Assembly (NCBI RefSeq): GCF_000175935.2
Contig: NC_014838.1
Span: 434,001 to 498,000 of the forward strand
Length of the DNA: 64,000 bases
Reading direction: 5' to 3'
From: Pantoea sp. At-9b
Lineage (GTDB): Bacteria > Pseudomonadota > Gammaproteobacteria > Enterobacterales > Enterobacteriaceae
Part shown: in pieces, positions 34,074 to 44,222 of the stretch
Layout of the letters: the number at the start of each line of letters is the position of its first letter
How positions within the stretch are numbered: the stretch's first letter is position 1
Notes under the pieces: generated by a model
Database searches by the model: none
Seen by the model: only the letters and a program-made list of their open reading frames with translations
Told to the model about the DNA's origin: nothing
Made by a program: the position numbers and the translations under genes

Positions 34074-34789
34074 TTACGCTGAACGAAGTGGTCGCGGGCT
34101 ACACGCCCGGTATTGATATCCTGCACGGTATTTCGTTGCAGGTGCACGACTGCGAGATTGTGACCTTGCTCGGTCCTAACGGCTGCGGCAAATCAACGTT
34201 GCTTAAAACCATCGCCGGTTTTCTCGCGCCGCGCAGTGGCAGCATTCTGATCAATGGGCGGGAGACCGGTAATATTCCCGCCCATCGTAAAGTTCGGGAC
34301 TGTGCGCTGGGGTTTGTGCCACAGCTAAATAATGTATTCAACAACCTAACCGTTGCGGAAAATTTGCAAACCGGTGGGCAGTTTCTCGCACCGGAGCAAC
34401 GTCGCCAGCGGATGGCCGCGCTGGCCGAAACCTATCCGGTACTAAAACTGAAGTGGCGTATGGCGGCTTCGGCGCTATCCGGCGGTGAGCGGCAGATTCT
34501 GGCGTTGGCACGCGCCCTGATGCCGTCCCCCCAGGTACTGTTGCTGGATGAACCTTCGGCGGGATTATCGCCAAAGATGTTGGGTGAGGTATTCCGCGCC
34601 ATTCAGACCATTCGGCGGCAGGAGAAAGTCACCGTGTTGATGGTAGAGCAAAATGCCATCGAAGCGTTGCATATCTCGGATCGTGCTTGGGTGCTGGCAT
34701 TGGGAAAAGTCGCCATGAGCGGCGAAGCGCAGGCGTTGCTGAATGATCCGCGTATGCGTGAACTCTACTTTGGAGGGCGAGCGGCATGA
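34070..34789 (+). CDS. LivF-type ABC ATPase
   Basis: A 239-residue ATPase with Walker A GPNGCGKST, signature ALSGGERQILALARAL and Walker B VLLLDEPSAGLSP, then VEQNA at the H-loop position, where LivF proteins have Gln before Asn. It completes the two-ATPase transporter. Its last 4 nt overlap the start of the VOC protein, which ties that protein to the transport unit. Confidence 0.93.
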   Translation: MITLNEVVAGYTPGIDILHGISLQVHDCEIVTLLGPNGCGKSTLLKTIAGFLAPRSGSILINGRETGNIPAHRKVRDCALGFVPQLNNVFNNLTVAENLQTGGQFLAPEQRRQRMAALAETYPVLKLKWRMAASALSGGERQILALARALMPSPQVLLLDEPSAGLSPKMLGEVFRAIQTIRRQEKVTVLMVEQNAIEALHISDRAWVLALGKVAMSGEAQALLNDPRMRELYFGGRAA

Positions 34790-35634
34790 CATCGTCACTC
34801 ACTCCACGCTTTGATCACGCAGTCATCAATGTGGATGACCAGCTCGACCGGGCCTGTGAACGCTTTACCCGCATGGGGTTCCAGCTACTGGCGCGCGGGC
34901 ATCACACCCTGGGCTCCAGTAATCATCTGGCGATTTTTGGTGAAAACTATCTGGAATTGCTGGGTTATGAACCTACACGTGCTGCCGGTAGCCGGGGACT
35001 GTGGCAAGTAACCATTGGTCTGGCAGGGCTGGTGTGGAAAACGGCGGATGCCCATGCGGCCTGGCGGGTACTCAAAGCGCTCCAACTGGATGGTGAGCCG
35101 CCAACCCTGTTTTCGCGCGAGGTGACATTGCCGGATGGCGAGCATTGCGATGCCCGTTTTTGTATCACCCGTTTACGCGCCAGCGCGGTGGAAGGCGGCT
35201 TCAGTTTTTTTTGCCAGCATCTGACTCCGCAGGCAGTTTGGCAACCGGCGTGGCAGCAACATCCTAACGGTGTGCAGAACATTACCGAGTTTGTGCTCGC
35301 GGCTGAGAATCCCGGTGCAGGTATCGCGCTCTATGCAAAACTGTTTGCCAGCGAACCGGTGTTGGATGACAGCGGGGCGGGTTATAGATTGCAGGGCGGT
35401 CGGACACGTATTCGGGTGATCACGCCAGCGCAGGTCAAACAGGAGTTTGGTCTTACCATTAACGCGGCCGAAACCCGTATGGTGGCGCTGGTCTTTAGTG
35501 TGGCAAGCTTGTCAGTGTTACAGGCTTGTCTTGATCATGGCGACATTCCTTTTGAGGTCAGGGGGGATGACATATTAGTCAGCGCGGAAGCCTCTGGTTA
35601 TTTGCCGCTGGTGTTTCGTCAGGCTGAACAATAA
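34786..35634 (+). CDS. Glyoxalase_3-like VOC protein co-transcribed with the transporter
   Basis: A 282-residue protein with the two-repeat glyoxalase/VOC arrangement: FDHAVINVDDQLDRACERFTRMGFQLL and HHTLGSSNHLAIFGENYLELLGYEP form the first module, and ITEFVLAAENPGAGIALYAKLFA the second. FDH and YLELLG are metal-ligand type positions. This Glyoxalase_3 branch is not well characterised; members occur beside amino-acid-like transporters. Overlap with the LivF-type gene makes a shared pathway likely, perhaps a ring-opening, isomerase or dioxygenase step on the imported compound. Confidence 0.78.
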   Translation: MTSSLTPRFDHAVINVDDQLDRACERFTRMGFQLLARGHHTLGSSNHLAIFGENYLELLGYEPTRAAGSRGLWQVTIGLAGLVWKTADAHAAWRVLKALQLDGEPPTLFSREVTLPDGEHCDARFCITRLRASAVEGGFSFFCQHLTPQAVWQPAWQQHPNGVQNITEFVLAAENPGAGIALYAKLFASEPVLDDSGAGYRLQGGRTRIRVITPAQVKQEFGLTINAAETRMVALVFSVASLSVLQACLDHGDIPFEVRGDDILVSAEASGYLPLVFRQAEQ

Positions 35635-35639
35635 TCGTG

Positions 35640-35664
35640 ATGCGGCCCGTATAACGGGCCGCAT
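35640..35664. terminator. Hairpin between the LIV/VOC operon and fliD
   Basis: A perfect 11-bp stem (ATGCGGCCCGT / ACGGGCCGCAT) with a 3-nt loop lies between converging genes. It has no T-run. Confidence 0.6.
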
Positions 35665-35669
35665 ACGCA

Positions 35670-37082
35670 TTACTTATTGTTACTGCTCTGCATATTTTCG
35701 AACTGTGTGGTGAGGTAAGTGCTGGTACTGTTTAATGCATTAAGCATGGTATCCAGATGGGTAAATTGGCTTTTATAACGGGCAATCGTATTGTCTATTT
35801 TTTTGCTGGCATTGTTATATTGGTCAGTTAGCGCGTTCAGCTTTTTACTGATACTGTCCGTCGCCCCCTGAAGCACACCTTTGCTGGTCAGCATGGCTGC
35901 CAGACCCGTTGCCAGTCCGGTCGCAACCCCGGTTTTTTTGCCGTCACCCGCAAAGATATCCCGCACGGCTTCCGGCGTGGCAGACAAGGCAGTGCTCAAT
36001 TTGTCGCTATCCAGCCTGAGTTTGCCATTCTGTGGATCGGTGGTGATACCTGCCTGAGTTAAGGTTTTAAAGGTTGCCGAACCTGAACCATTGGCCAGAA
36101 TCCCTTTCAGTTGCGTCTGAATAATACGCAGCGTGCTATCACCCAATAAGGCACCATTTTTGGTATCCTGATCCTGACCCGCATCGACCGGCGTATATTT
36201 GGTCAGATTACTGAACGTATCCTGAAGCGAATTGTAGGCATTGACCCAATCGGTAATGGCGGTTTTTGCTTTAGAACTGTCGCTGCTAAGGGTGAGGGTT
36301 TGATTGCCGGTCGTCTCATCATTCAGCCTTAGCGTGACCCCCTCAACCGCGTCAGTGATGACATTACTACTGCTTTCAATACTGACGTTGTTAATGCTGA
36401 GAAGGGCATTGCGAGCCTCAACGTTCTGCGTCATTCCCTGGCTTGTTACTGCCGAGTCGTAGCCAATAAAGCCCTGTAAGGTATCATCACCCGTCACCTC
36501 GATGCCTTTCACTGCATGGCCGGTGCCGGTCTCAGTGGCCGTCAGAGCGAGACGATACTCTTTATCAGAAACCCGAATCAGACTCGCGCTGATACCGGCG
36601 TTGGCCTTATTAATGCTATCGCGCAGAGCAGACAGCGATGTCTGATCTTTGCTTAACGTTATGCTGTGTTCTTTACCGTCCTCCATGTGAATTTTGAGCG
36701 TCCGGCTGTCAGCATCGCTGCCGACGGGCGCTTTCAAATCATTCTTCGCCGCACTGGTTAACGTTTGCGATCGTGCCAGTTGTGTCACACTAATGGTGTA
36801 CTTCCCGGGGATCGCATTGCCGTTCGAGTCAGCACTAAACGCCGTGGTGGTGCTGGTTGCACTGGTCTGGGTATATAGCCCCGTTTCCTGCAATTTACTG
36901 TTGGCGGTTTGAAAACTCTGGATGGCCGTTTTCAATGTCCCGTAACCCGACAGTTTGGCTGTCGCTGCGGTTTGTTGCTTTGAAATCGGCGTTAAAACTT
37001 GCTTCTCGGCGCTAGTCAACTTGTCGAGAATTTCATCCAGTTTTAAACCAGAACCGATGCCTAACGTTGAAATCCCTACCAT
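35670..37082 (-). CDS. fliD: Flagellar hook-associated protein 2 (filament cap)
   Basis: A 470-residue FliD with the conserved N-terminus (ISTLGIGSGLKLDEILDKLTSAEKQVLTPI), D2/D3 middle and C-terminal coiled coil (ITDWVNAYNSL, LNALTDQYNNASKKIDNTIARYKSQFTHLDTMLNALN). It forms the cap under which flagellin polymerises. The ribosome site AGGAGGAAGG is strong. No fliC, fliS, fliT or other flagellar gene is in the window, so it is an orphan or extra copy. It lies between a catabolic operon and an AT-rich, IS-containing segment. Confidence 0.92.
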   Translation of the reverse strand: MVGISTLGIGSGLKLDEILDKLTSAEKQVLTPISKQQTAATAKLSGYGTLKTAIQSFQTANSKLQETGLYTQTSATSTTTAFSADSNGNAIPGKYTISVTQLARSQTLTSAAKNDLKAPVGSDADSRTLKIHMEDGKEHSITLSKDQTSLSALRDSINKANAGISASLIRVSDKEYRLALTATETGTGHAVKGIEVTGDDTLQGFIGYDSAVTSQGMTQNVEARNALLSINNVSIESSSNVITDAVEGVTLRLNDETTGNQTLTLSSDSSKAKTAITDWVNAYNSLQDTFSNLTKYTPVDAGQDQDTKNGALLGDSTLRIIQTQLKGILANGSGSATFKTLTQAGITTDPQNGKLRLDSDKLSTALSATPEAVRDIFAGDGKKTGVATGLATGLAAMLTSKGVLQGATDSISKKLNALTDQYNNASKKIDNTIARYKSQFTHLDTMLNALNSTSTYLTTQFENMQSSNNK

Positions 37083-37365
37083 TTACCTTCCTCCTGTTAA
37101 TATCTTATTACATTTACTGTATCAGTCATTACAGTAGCAGGAGATCTTATGATCGATATGCTTACGCAATCCTTACATAAGGCAGCGTTTTTACCGGCTT
37201 ATGCCGTGATGAAAGGGAGTGTTGCTCAAAATTTGAACAGATGAGTCAAGTGCGAAGGGCGTTATGCTGTTGAAATTGGGCTATGCTTGATTGCAGTAAG
37301 CCTTCGCGTTCAATCACGCCACGGATAGAGTGGCGGCTTCCTCTCTCATTAAATTGGATATTAAA
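37083..37365. other. AT-rich gap upstream of fliD and the hypothetical gene
   Basis: A divergent promoter region for fliD and the secreted hypothetical. I looked for a sigma-28 (FliA) promoter before fliD and saw no convincing one. No other feature was seen. Confidence 0.4.
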
Positions 37366-37884
37366 ATGCTTAAAATAATAATCCGGTTTTTAGGATCGAG
37401 TTTACTCATTGTGATTTTTTGCTGTCAGGCCAGCGAAATAAACCTCTACTCAATCAATACCGGGTCTTTTGTTTACCATCTGACTGGAAATCACGGGCAA
37501 TACACTGAAAATTTTGAAAACAATTTCTTCTCCGTTGAGCGTAAGCTCTCGGAAGACTCGAAATATAGCGTGCTGCTCGGCACCATGAAAAACAGCTTTG
37601 ATGACCGCTGCCTTGCAATGGGCGTGCGAAGGGACTGGGCATCGTGGGACAACGGCTGGGTTTTCAAAGGCGTCTATGGCTATACCGGCGAGTTCTTTTT
37701 CGACGCATTTAAAAACTGCGGCGATCATGGTTCTTATCATGATTTTAAAAAGGCGACCGGGATTGGTTTCTCACCTTATATTTATCATGGCTTTCAATAT
37801 AACTTCACGTCTTACTTTGGCATCGAAACAGGCATTATTATTCCGAGCGTTTTCGTTATTACGGTGCAATGGAGTTTTAGATGA
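37366..37884 (+). CDS. Secreted hypothetical protein, beta-barrel-like, AT-rich
   Basis: A 172-residue protein from the ATG at 37366 (weak ribosome site). Residues 1-22 are a signal peptide (LGSSLLIVIFCCQAS). The remainder alternates aromatic and polar residues, with GHGQYTENFEN, MGVRRDWASWDNGWVFKGVYGYTG, FFDAFKNCGDHG and FSPYIYHGFQYNF, and ends WSFR, with an aromatic close to the C-terminus. This suggests a small outer-membrane barrel such as a lipid-modifying enzyme, but I do not recognise the family. Its base composition is visibly more AT-rich than its neighbours, and with the nearby IS it may be acquired. Confidence 0.6.
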   Translation: MLKIIIRFLGSSLLIVIFCCQASEINLYSINTGSFVYHLTGNHGQYTENFENNFFSVERKLSEDSKYSVLLGTMKNSFDDRCLAMGVRRDWASWDNGWVFKGVYGYTGEFFFDAFKNCGDHGSYHDFKKATGIGFSPYIYHGFQYNFTSYFGIETGIIIPSVFVITVQWSFR

Positions 37885-38031
37885 TGTTACAGCCGGGGGG
37901 CGCGATTATCTGAGGGGCACAACATAACAGTCCAGGAAAACATCCGCATCTCGAAAAGTGACATTATCAAATGTGACTCTCAGTAAATGTCTGGGCTGTT
38001 TATGAAGGTCCGCTTCCCGGCTCAATTAACA

Positions 38032-39521
38032 TGTCCGCATCTTCAACTTCAGCGTTTGCCGAATATCTTTTCGCTCTGCGTCTGCAGTTCCACAAGAGCC
38101 TCCAGGACATCATCCTGACTGAGGCTACGCTGGCTCTTTTTACCGGGCTGTTTCTTTCTCCGTGATTCTTCACCATCCAGAGAAGGAAGCGCCTGTGAAC
38201 GGGTGTTGTCACGTTTGTCCTGGACCAGCTTTATCATCTGCAGAGCACGTCCCAGCCGCTTGTTATCCACGATAGCTCCCTGGTCCAGTTCTCCCAGCCG
38301 GTCGTAAGTGATAAAGGGCAGGGAAGTGCCATTTGCCCGGAGTTCCACCGTGCCGTCCGGGTACTGCCAGACATCAATGTACTTACCCTGACAACGCCGA
38401 TTTTCTTCTTTATCTTCAATCAGATAAACCATTTTATCGTACTGTAATGTCAGGTTTTTTGAGACCTTACGTTGTTCCCGCCAGGTGAAGATTTCCTCCA
38501 GGTCTTCATCCGTTTCCAGTGGCCGGTGAACATCAAATTCGTGCCGGGGAGCCTTTGCAAAACGCCGGTTGTAATCGGCGATGAACTCATCAGCGAAGGC
38601 ATTGGCCGCTTCCGGTGTGTTGATTTCGCGCAGGCGCAGCTCTTTAACGAGTCGGTCCTGCAGCGTCAGATGGGCGCGCTCTACGCGTCCTTTGGCTGAA
38701 CTGCTGTTCGCACAGATGCCGGTAATGTTGAGTTCGTTCATGGCGCGACCGAACTGCGTATGACCATCGCCGCCAGTAGTTTGTTTGTTGTTGATGCGGA
38801 ATACGCTGGCCTTGTCGCTGTAAAAAGCCAGCGGCTTGCCGTGCTGTTCAAGATAACTGCGGGTGGCTTCAAAGTAGGTGAATGTTGACTCGCTGGCGAC
38901 AAAACGCAGCTGCATCAGACGGCTGGTCGCGTCATCGACGTAGACCAGCAGCGTGCAGGCCGGGCCGCGTTCTTCGAACCAGTGATGGTCAGAGCCATCA
39001 ATCTGGATGAGTTCTCCCGTGCAGGCTCTGCGGGCACGGGGCTGATGTATCCGCGGTGCTCTCAGCTTGCGGGGGATCCACAGTCCGGCCTGGGTCATCA
39101 GCTTACGCACGGTCTCTTTGGCAAGGCGGATCCCATGCAGCTCAGCCAGCTTCTCGCAGGCCAGTGTCGGGCCAAAATCGGCGTATCGTTCGCGGATGGT
39201 TTTTACAGCTGCCTCTGCAAGCCCCGGCATCAGCTGTCGGTTGCCACGCTGACCACGGCGCTTGTTAGCGAGTGCGAGCGGGCCATGCTGACGGTAACGC
39301 TCCAGAAGGCGGCGGCAGTGACGCGTCGAAATGTTCAGTCTCATCGCGGCCAGGCGGGTTGTCAGGCGTCTGTCGATCACGTCCTGAATGATCCTGAGTC
39401 GGTTAACTTCTTCCATTGAGAAAAACTCCGTTCCATATGCTGTCATCTGTCTCATCCTAAGTTCAGTTAGCATCCGAATGAGACTATAAAGCGGACCTGT
39501 CTATTTAGACCGAGGCGGACA
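38032..39521 (-). mobile_element. Insertion sequence, ISNCY/IS1202-type
   Basis: The segment is bounded by TGTCCGC (38032-38038) and its inverse GCGGACA (39515-39521), giving about 1490 bp, and is filled by one transposase gene. Further TCCGC motifs lie outside the left end (37945, 38009) and inside the right end (39492), as if the element ends carry several transposase sites, so the limits could be wider (from about 37940). Flanks show no clear target duplication: CTCAATTAAC on the left, CCCAATTTAG on the right. Confidence 0.7.
38049..39473 (-). CDS. ISNCY-family DDE transposase
   Basis: A 474-residue full-length transposase. The N-terminal helix-turn-helix region (residues about 20-130) includes RLTTRLAAMRLNISTRHCRRLLERY. 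The rve/DDE core shows D in IQIDGSDHHWF, D in AFYSDKASVF and E in AKGRVERAHLTLQDRL, so the catalytic triad is intact. A basic C-terminal tail (RRKKQPGKKSQRS) follows. No frameshift or stop is seen, so the element may be active. Length and domain order fit the IS1202 group of ISNCY. Confidence 0.9.
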   Translation of the reverse strand: MLTELRMRQMTAYGTEFFSMEEVNRLRIIQDVIDRRLTTRLAAMRLNISTRHCRRLLERYRQHGPLALANKRRGQRGNRQLMPGLAEAAVKTIRERYADFGPTLACEKLAELHGIRLAKETVRKLMTQAGLWIPRKLRAPRIHQPRARRACTGELIQIDGSDHHWFEERGPACTLLVYVDDATSRLMQLRFVASESTFTYFEATRSYLEQHGKPLAFYSDKASVFRINNKQTTGGDGHTQFGRAMNELNITGICANSSSAKGRVERAHLTLQDRLVKELRLREINTPEAANAFADEFIADYNRRFAKAPRHEFDVHRPLETDEDLEEIFTWREQRKVSKNLTLQYDKMVYLIEDKEENRRCQGKYIDVWQYPDGTVELRANGTSLPFITYDRLGELDQGAIVDNKRLGRALQMIKLVQDKRDNTRSQALPSLDGEESRRKKQPGKKSQRSLSQDDVLEALVELQTQSEKIFGKR

Positions 39522-39610
39522 TCCCAATTTAGCCATTACAGTAAAAATACGCATAATCATGATTATGTTAAATTGCATGTCCGACTAACCACGCAATACC
39601 ATCCCCTCCG

Positions 39611-39684
39611 GTAGCGGCGCGATTTATCGCGCGGTTCTGACGCCGGTGCTGAGAAACCCGCGCGATAAATCGCGCCGCTACGTG
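39611..39684. repeat. REP pair (head-to-head)
   Basis: Two inverted REP units (GTAGCGGCGCGATTTATCGC and its complement) are separated by about 30 nt, between the IS and yiaV. The outer arms match the pairs at 12.0 and 48.8 kb. Confidence 0.87.
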
Positions 39685-39743
39685 AAAACTCACCACCATT
39701 CACCCTGCGTGTCTCGCAGAATTCACGTAGCGACGTCGGTATG

Positions 39744-40880
39744 TTAATGGTCAAGATAAAGATAATGCATCCAACTGGTCATGCGCAGCAGTACCTTGCG
39801 CATCACTGATACATGCGTAAAGTGATCCGAATACACAGCCACCTGAGCAAAGATACCATCGGGTAATGCATCGACATCCGCGTTGGGTTGCAGATCTATC
39901 ACCGCCAGAACACCATCAGAGCCAGGCGTGATGGTCAGCGATTGCAGCGTTCCTTGCGCTTGATAACTCCCGCCCGGTACCACCGGAAGAATGCTGATTA
40001 ATTTTCCGGGAAACACTTGCCCCGGCAGCGCCGTGAATACCACTTCGGCTTCATCGCCCGCTTTGAGGCGCAGCAATGAATTCTGTCTGAACTGGGCGAT
40101 GATTTGCCGTTTCTGTTCCGGGATAAATATCATCACCGGGCGTAGCGGCAAGGCGGCGGCATAGGTGCCCGGGCGGATCAATACCTGGGTAACGTAGCCA
40201 TCACTGGGGGCGCGTACCACCGTTTGGTCAAGGTTATATTGCGCTTCAGCCAGCTGCGCGCGCAGGCTGACAATTTGTGATTGTTCCCCATTTACGGTGC
40301 TATCGAGTTGGCTTTTAATTTGCGCCTGTTCCGCCACCGAACTTTTTACCAGCGCATCCTGCGCCAAATAATTTTGCCGGGCATTATCAATATCACTTTC
40401 AGAAAAAGGATTGACCCTGGCTTTGCTTCCCTGCAAATAACGCTGATAGTCTTTTAATAAGCGGTCCCGTTCTGCTGACACATTAGTGGTATTAGCAATC
40501 GCTTCATCCAGTTGACTTTTCAATGTCTGAATATGCGCAATGGCCGTTGCCAAATCGGCCTTTAACCTGTCAACCCGTGCCTGATAACGTGTGTCGTCCA
40601 GACGAAAAAGCATCTCGCCCTGTTTAATTTCTCTATTTTGCTGATTGGTAACTTCTTTAACGATACCGGTTACCTGTGGGGTAATGGGAATAGATATCAC
40701 CGCTTTTTGTGCCAGCGCCGTGTAGGGATGATTATAATTCATCAACAAAATAAGCGCGCCAACCAGAAACACGCCACCCAAGGCGGCTGTTGGTACGGTC
40801 CATTTATTAACGGGTATTTTAAAAATCTTAAAAATGGCCCACGCAAAGGCAACATAAGTCAAAATAATCAGTAAATCCAT
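39744..40880 (-). CDS. yiaV: YiaV, HlyD-family membrane fusion protein
   Basis: A 378-residue protein, the same length as E. coli YiaV. There are two N-terminal membrane helices (residues 3-20 and 29-48), then a periplasmic adaptor: lipoyl-half ([32 protein letters not shown]), a long coiled coil (about 95-200) and the second half with [19 protein letters not shown]. It is presumed to be the adaptor of an efflux system whose partner is unknown. It follows yiaW by 4 nt. In E. coli yiaVW is elsewhere; here it adjoins malT. Confidence 0.92.
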   Translation of the reverse strand: MDLLIILTYVAFAWAIFKIFKIPVNKWTVPTAALGGVFLVGALILLMNYNHPYTALAQKAVISIPITPQVTGIVKEVTNQQNREIKQGEMLFRLDDTRYQARVDRLKADLATAIAHIQTLKSQLDEAIANTTNVSAERDRLLKDYQRYLQGSKARVNPFSESDIDNARQNYLAQDALVKSSVAEQAQIKSQLDSTVNGEQSQIVSLRAQLAEAQYNLDQTVVRAPSDGYVTQVLIRPGTYAAALPLRPVMIFIPEQKRQIIAQFRQNSLLRLKAGDEAEVVFTALPGQVFPGKLISILPVVPGGSYQAQGTLQSLTITPGSDGVLAVIDLQPNADVDALPDGIFAQVAVYSDHFTHVSVMRKVLLRMTSWMHYLYLDH

Positions 40881-40884
40881 ACGA

Positions 40885-41208
40885 TTACTCCGTAGGAGGA
40901 CCGTTAGTTATGCCCTGTTTTCGTTCCAGTTCGGCGACGCGAAATTTGAGTTGTTCCAGCGAATCATGTTGACTTTGCATGCCCCAGCCACGTTCAGGGC
41001 GATACAGGGTGGCCCATATCCATAAGAATGGCCAGATGATATGTAAGGTAAAAAGACTGACCCAACCGGCTACATGTATCGCGTCTGCATGGGGATGATT
41101 ACGTGATTTTGCAATAAGATAAGGAATATCATGCAGGATAATAATCCCGTAGAAAATAATCAGGAAGACAAAGATAAGAACGCCCAGTGCGAAGTAATTT
41201 AGAAACAT
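40885..41208 (-). CDS. yiaW: YiaW, DUF3302 inner-membrane protein
   Basis: A 107-residue protein, identical in length to E. coli YiaW. The ATG at 41208 ([13 protein letters not shown]) follows GAGG; a longer frame to 41289 is open but not conserved. It has two membrane helices (about 5-25 and 45-70), the conserved [31 protein letters not shown] and a C-terminal coiled coil ([14 protein letters not shown]). It probably works with YiaV; the role is unknown. Confidence 0.92.
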   Translation of the reverse strand: MFLNYFALGVLIFVFLIIFYGIIILHDIPYLIAKSRNHPHADAIHVAGWVSLFTLHIIWPFLWIWATLYRPERGWGMQSQHDSLEQLKFRVAELERKQGITNGPPTE

Positions 41209-41331
41209 ATCTGCCTCGATATGAACTCGCCTGGTAATAAATATAGACGCTGGATATAGGCTGAGAAAGCCGGGCCATAAAAAAATCACGCGCTACGCTT
41301 ATTATTGGCCCTGGCCTTCACACAGTCAATG

Positions 41332-44034
41332 TCAAACATACCCCATCATTCTTAACATTGATTGCGCCTGATTCACCGCCTGAGATCGATGTGATACCCC
41401 TAACTTTTGATACAAATTTCGAATGTGCGTTTTAATGGTAGTCGCCGCAATATCCAGCTCACCGGCAATCTGTTCATTACTGTATCCAGAATAGATCAGC
41501 CCCAATACTTGCCATTCGCGTTGTGTTAACGGACTGGTGCGGATCAGCTCCGGCACATCCGGATGGTTTAATAACCGGCTGACAAAACCCTCGTCAAAAT
41601 GGGCAAATTTGTGCCGATGGTGTTTATTCAGTTCATCGAGGATACGGCGCGCCCGATGATTATCCAGTTCATCCAGAATGTTGAGCTGAAGCAGTTGACG
41701 CAGCTGTTGCGCCATCATCTCGCCCTCAATCACAAAGTGGCTGACAAAACCGGTGCTGCGCGCCAGTTTCAGGGCTTCAATCAATGTGCGCTGCGCGTCG
41801 ACCTTACGATCGGTTTGCCAGTAGATTTGATTCATCAGCAACAAATTACGGTTTAAATCGCTCATTAACCGTAAGGCACGGGCATTGTCATTCAGTTCAT
41901 CCAGCACCACTTCGGCCTGCGTCATATTGCCCAGCAGGATCTGAGCGCGCGCCACGTTGCGCCACTGGCCTTGCAGGAAATGATTATTGGCAAATGCGGG
42001 TTTCGCCGTCTGACGCATCCAGGAATGGGCGCTTTGCTTATCCCCGATCATTTGCCAGTAAATCACCCGTACTTCATCCGCATTGGCGATCCAGTCGCTG
42101 TGCCAGTTACCGTTGTTGAGTAAGTTTTCCAGCCGATTCAGATGGCTACGCGCATTGTCGAGATTCCCGCGAGCCAGTGAACATTGCACCAACAGACCCA
42201 GGCACTGGATTTGTTGCTGTTGCTGATAGCCTTTCAACACCTTAATACCGGCCCGCGCTGCCTGTTCCGCCTCCTCTAACCTGCCCCATGCCCACATCAG
42301 CTGGGCGCGGATGCGTAGCAGGAATTCATGTAAGGGGAATTGTGCCAGGTGCTGTTCATTCACCAGTACAAATGCCCGCTCCTGTGTCTCGTAAGCGCCT
42401 TGTAAAAAGCCCTGCGCAAACAGGATTTCGCTCTGCTGGATCAGACTCCACAACGCGTAGTGCCAGGTTTCATCCCGCCGCGCCATCTGTTCGGTCTGGC
42501 GCATGAGCTTGAGTGAATTCACCAGGTCGCCCTTGCAATGCATCACCTCACCCAGCACCGAGGTGGCAACAATACGGCTGTAGTAACAACTGTCAGGCAG
42601 GCTTGCCAACGCCAGCATTGCCAGATGTTCGGCTTCCTCGGCGTTGCCATTGTTGATAGTGACCTGAGCGCGGACGGCGTTGAATTCCCCGCGTAACGCG
42701 TCGTCAATATCGCTACAGCATGCCTCTTCAAAGCGCGCCAGCAGGCTGTTGACCTCATAAAACCGGTGCTGACTTTGCATCAGCCACGCCTGTAATAACA
42801 CCAGGCGCGGGTTTTCCAGTAGCGTCTCCCAGGGCAATGTTTTGAGTGAGGCCTCCAGTAATGTTAACTCGCTCTGGTTAAATAAAGTCCAGGCATGGAC
42901 CAGCAGCACATCACGCAACATACCGGCATCACCTGAAGCAAGCGCATGATGGATCGCTTCACGCGGAAAACCCTGCGCCATCCAGCTTTGCGCAGCAGCG
43001 CGATGGATGGCGGGCAACTCTGTGGCGAGTTCCCACTGACAACGCAGGCGCAAAAAGCTGCCAAACAGGGGATGATAACTAAACCATTGCCCGGAATTAT
43101 CCATCCGCTGTAAAAAAAGCCCTTGCCGCTCAATCTCCTCCAGTCGCATCTGCCCGTTCTCTTCGCCGGTGACGCAAGTGATCAGGGCATCGTTCATCGA
43201 GCGTAGCAAGGCGCTTTTCAGCAGAAAATGGCGAGTAGCAACGTCAACGTTATCGAGTACCTCCTCCACCAGGTAATCGGAAAGATGGCTGGCGTTGATG
43301 CCGGAGAGACGCCGCGCGGAGACCTGCGCAGAACTGGCCCCCTGACGCGCGGAAAGCGCGATTAACTGCAAGGCGGTGGCCCAACCGGCCACGTCATCAC
43401 ACAACTGGTTGCTCTCTTCGCTGGCCAGCGGTGCCGTCAGACGACCATCAAAAAACTGCTTCGCCTCCTGATGGGTAAAGGCCAGCTGTTGGCTGGTCAG
43501 TTCAATCAATTGTTCGCGTACCCGCAGGTTGGCGATCCCCAGTTGCGGTAAATTACGTGACAACAGAATAACCGTCAGGTTATCCGGCTGATGACGTAAA
43601 AAGAAACGCATCGCTTCATGAATGGCCGGATTAGTAATGTGATGATAATCATCGATAATCAGCCACAGCGGTTGCTGCCACTCCGTCACCTCAATAAACA
43701 ATTGTGCGAATAAGGTATTGAGCGTCATGTACTGGCGCTTCTGCGCCAGTTGTTCGCTGCGCGGGCAGCCCCCTTGCGTGGCTTGTTGCAGAGCAGCAAT
43801 CAGATAATCGGCAAACGGTTCGGGATGATTATCGCCCTCGTCCAGTGAATACCAACCCAGATGAGTTTTATCCGCCGCCCATTGTGAAACCAGCGTGGTT
43901 TTACCGTAGCCAGCCGGGCTGGTCACCAACACCAGCCGATAGTTACCGGCTGCGGTGAGTTTTTGCAGAAGACGGTCGCGCGTTACGGTGCTTTCCATGC
44001 GGACAGGGCGACTGAGTTTCGAGGGTATTAACAT
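41332..44034 (-). CDS. malT: MalT, ATP-dependent activator of the maltose regulon
   Basis: A 900-residue STAND activator starting [12 protein letters not shown] at 44034, as in E. coli (901 aa); four more codons are open to 44046. The NTPase Walker A is SPAGYGKTT (about 39-47), with Walker B-like [10 protein letters not shown]. The middle is a TPR-like maltotriose-sensing region, and the C-terminal LuxR helix-turn-helix is [44 protein letters not shown]. It binds maltotriose and ATP, then activates malPQ, malEFG and malK-lamB-malM through MalT boxes seen at 44.2 and 52.5 kb. It is divergent from malPQ, the E. coli arrangement. Confidence 0.97.
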   Translation of the reverse strand: MLIPSKLSRPVRMESTVTRDRLLQKLTAAGNYRLVLVTSPAGYGKTTLVSQWAADKTHLGWYSLDEGDNHPEPFADYLIAALQQATQGGCPRSEQLAQKRQYMTLNTLFAQLFIEVTEWQQPLWLIIDDYHHITNPAIHEAMRFFLRHQPDNLTVILLSRNLPQLGIANLRVREQLIELTSQQLAFTHQEAKQFFDGRLTAPLASEESNQLCDDVAGWATALQLIALSARQGASSAQVSARRLSGINASHLSDYLVEEVLDNVDVATRHFLLKSALLRSMNDALITCVTGEENGQMRLEEIERQGLFLQRMDNSGQWFSYHPLFGSFLRLRCQWELATELPAIHRAAAQSWMAQGFPREAIHHALASGDAGMLRDVLLVHAWTLFNQSELTLLEASLKTLPWETLLENPRLVLLQAWLMQSQHRFYEVNSLLARFEEACCSDIDDALRGEFNAVRAQVTINNGNAEEAEHLAMLALASLPDSCYYSRIVATSVLGEVMHCKGDLVNSLKLMRQTEQMARRDETWHYALWSLIQQSEILFAQGFLQGAYETQERAFVLVNEQHLAQFPLHEFLLRIRAQLMWAWGRLEEAEQAARAGIKVLKGYQQQQQIQCLGLLVQCSLARGNLDNARSHLNRLENLLNNGNWHSDWIANADEVRVIYWQMIGDKQSAHSWMRQTAKPAFANNHFLQGQWRNVARAQILLGNMTQAEVVLDELNDNARALRLMSDLNRNLLLMNQIYWQTDRKVDAQRTLIEALKLARSTGFVSHFVIEGEMMAQQLRQLLQLNILDELDNHRARRILDELNKHHRHKFAHFDEGFVSRLLNHPDVPELIRTSPLTQREWQVLGLIYSGYSNEQIAGELDIAATTIKTHIRNLYQKLGVSHRSQAVNQAQSMLRMMGYV

Positions 44035-44189
44035 AGGCGCATGCATCTCCCTTACATTTAGCGATTATTTTTACGCTTCGAAATTATTATTCACACAACT
44101 TCAATTATTCGTGGAACGATTGCAAGCAAACTCATTAAGTAATCTTTACAAAAGCGGCAGTTATCACATTCCTGGCCCGGTTTCAGATT

Positions 44190-44222
44190 CCCCTCACCCT
44201 CTCCACCCCACTTATCCTCCCT
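44190..44222. promoter_or_regulatory. MalT boxes upstream of malPQ
   Basis: Read on the minus strand this segment has three G-rich near-repeats: GGGAGGATAA, GGGGTGGAGA and GGGTGAGGGG. They are close to the MalT box GGGGA(T/G)GAGG and lie 90-120 nt before malP. Confidence 0.55.

Noticed and set aside
37083..37140. Sigma-28 promoter before fliD
   Set aside because: No TAAA-N15-GCCGATAA-like pair was found.
44047..44160. CRP site in front of malT
   Set aside because: Only half-site matches (such as TTCACACAA) were seen, too weak to list although CRP control of malT is known in E. coli.
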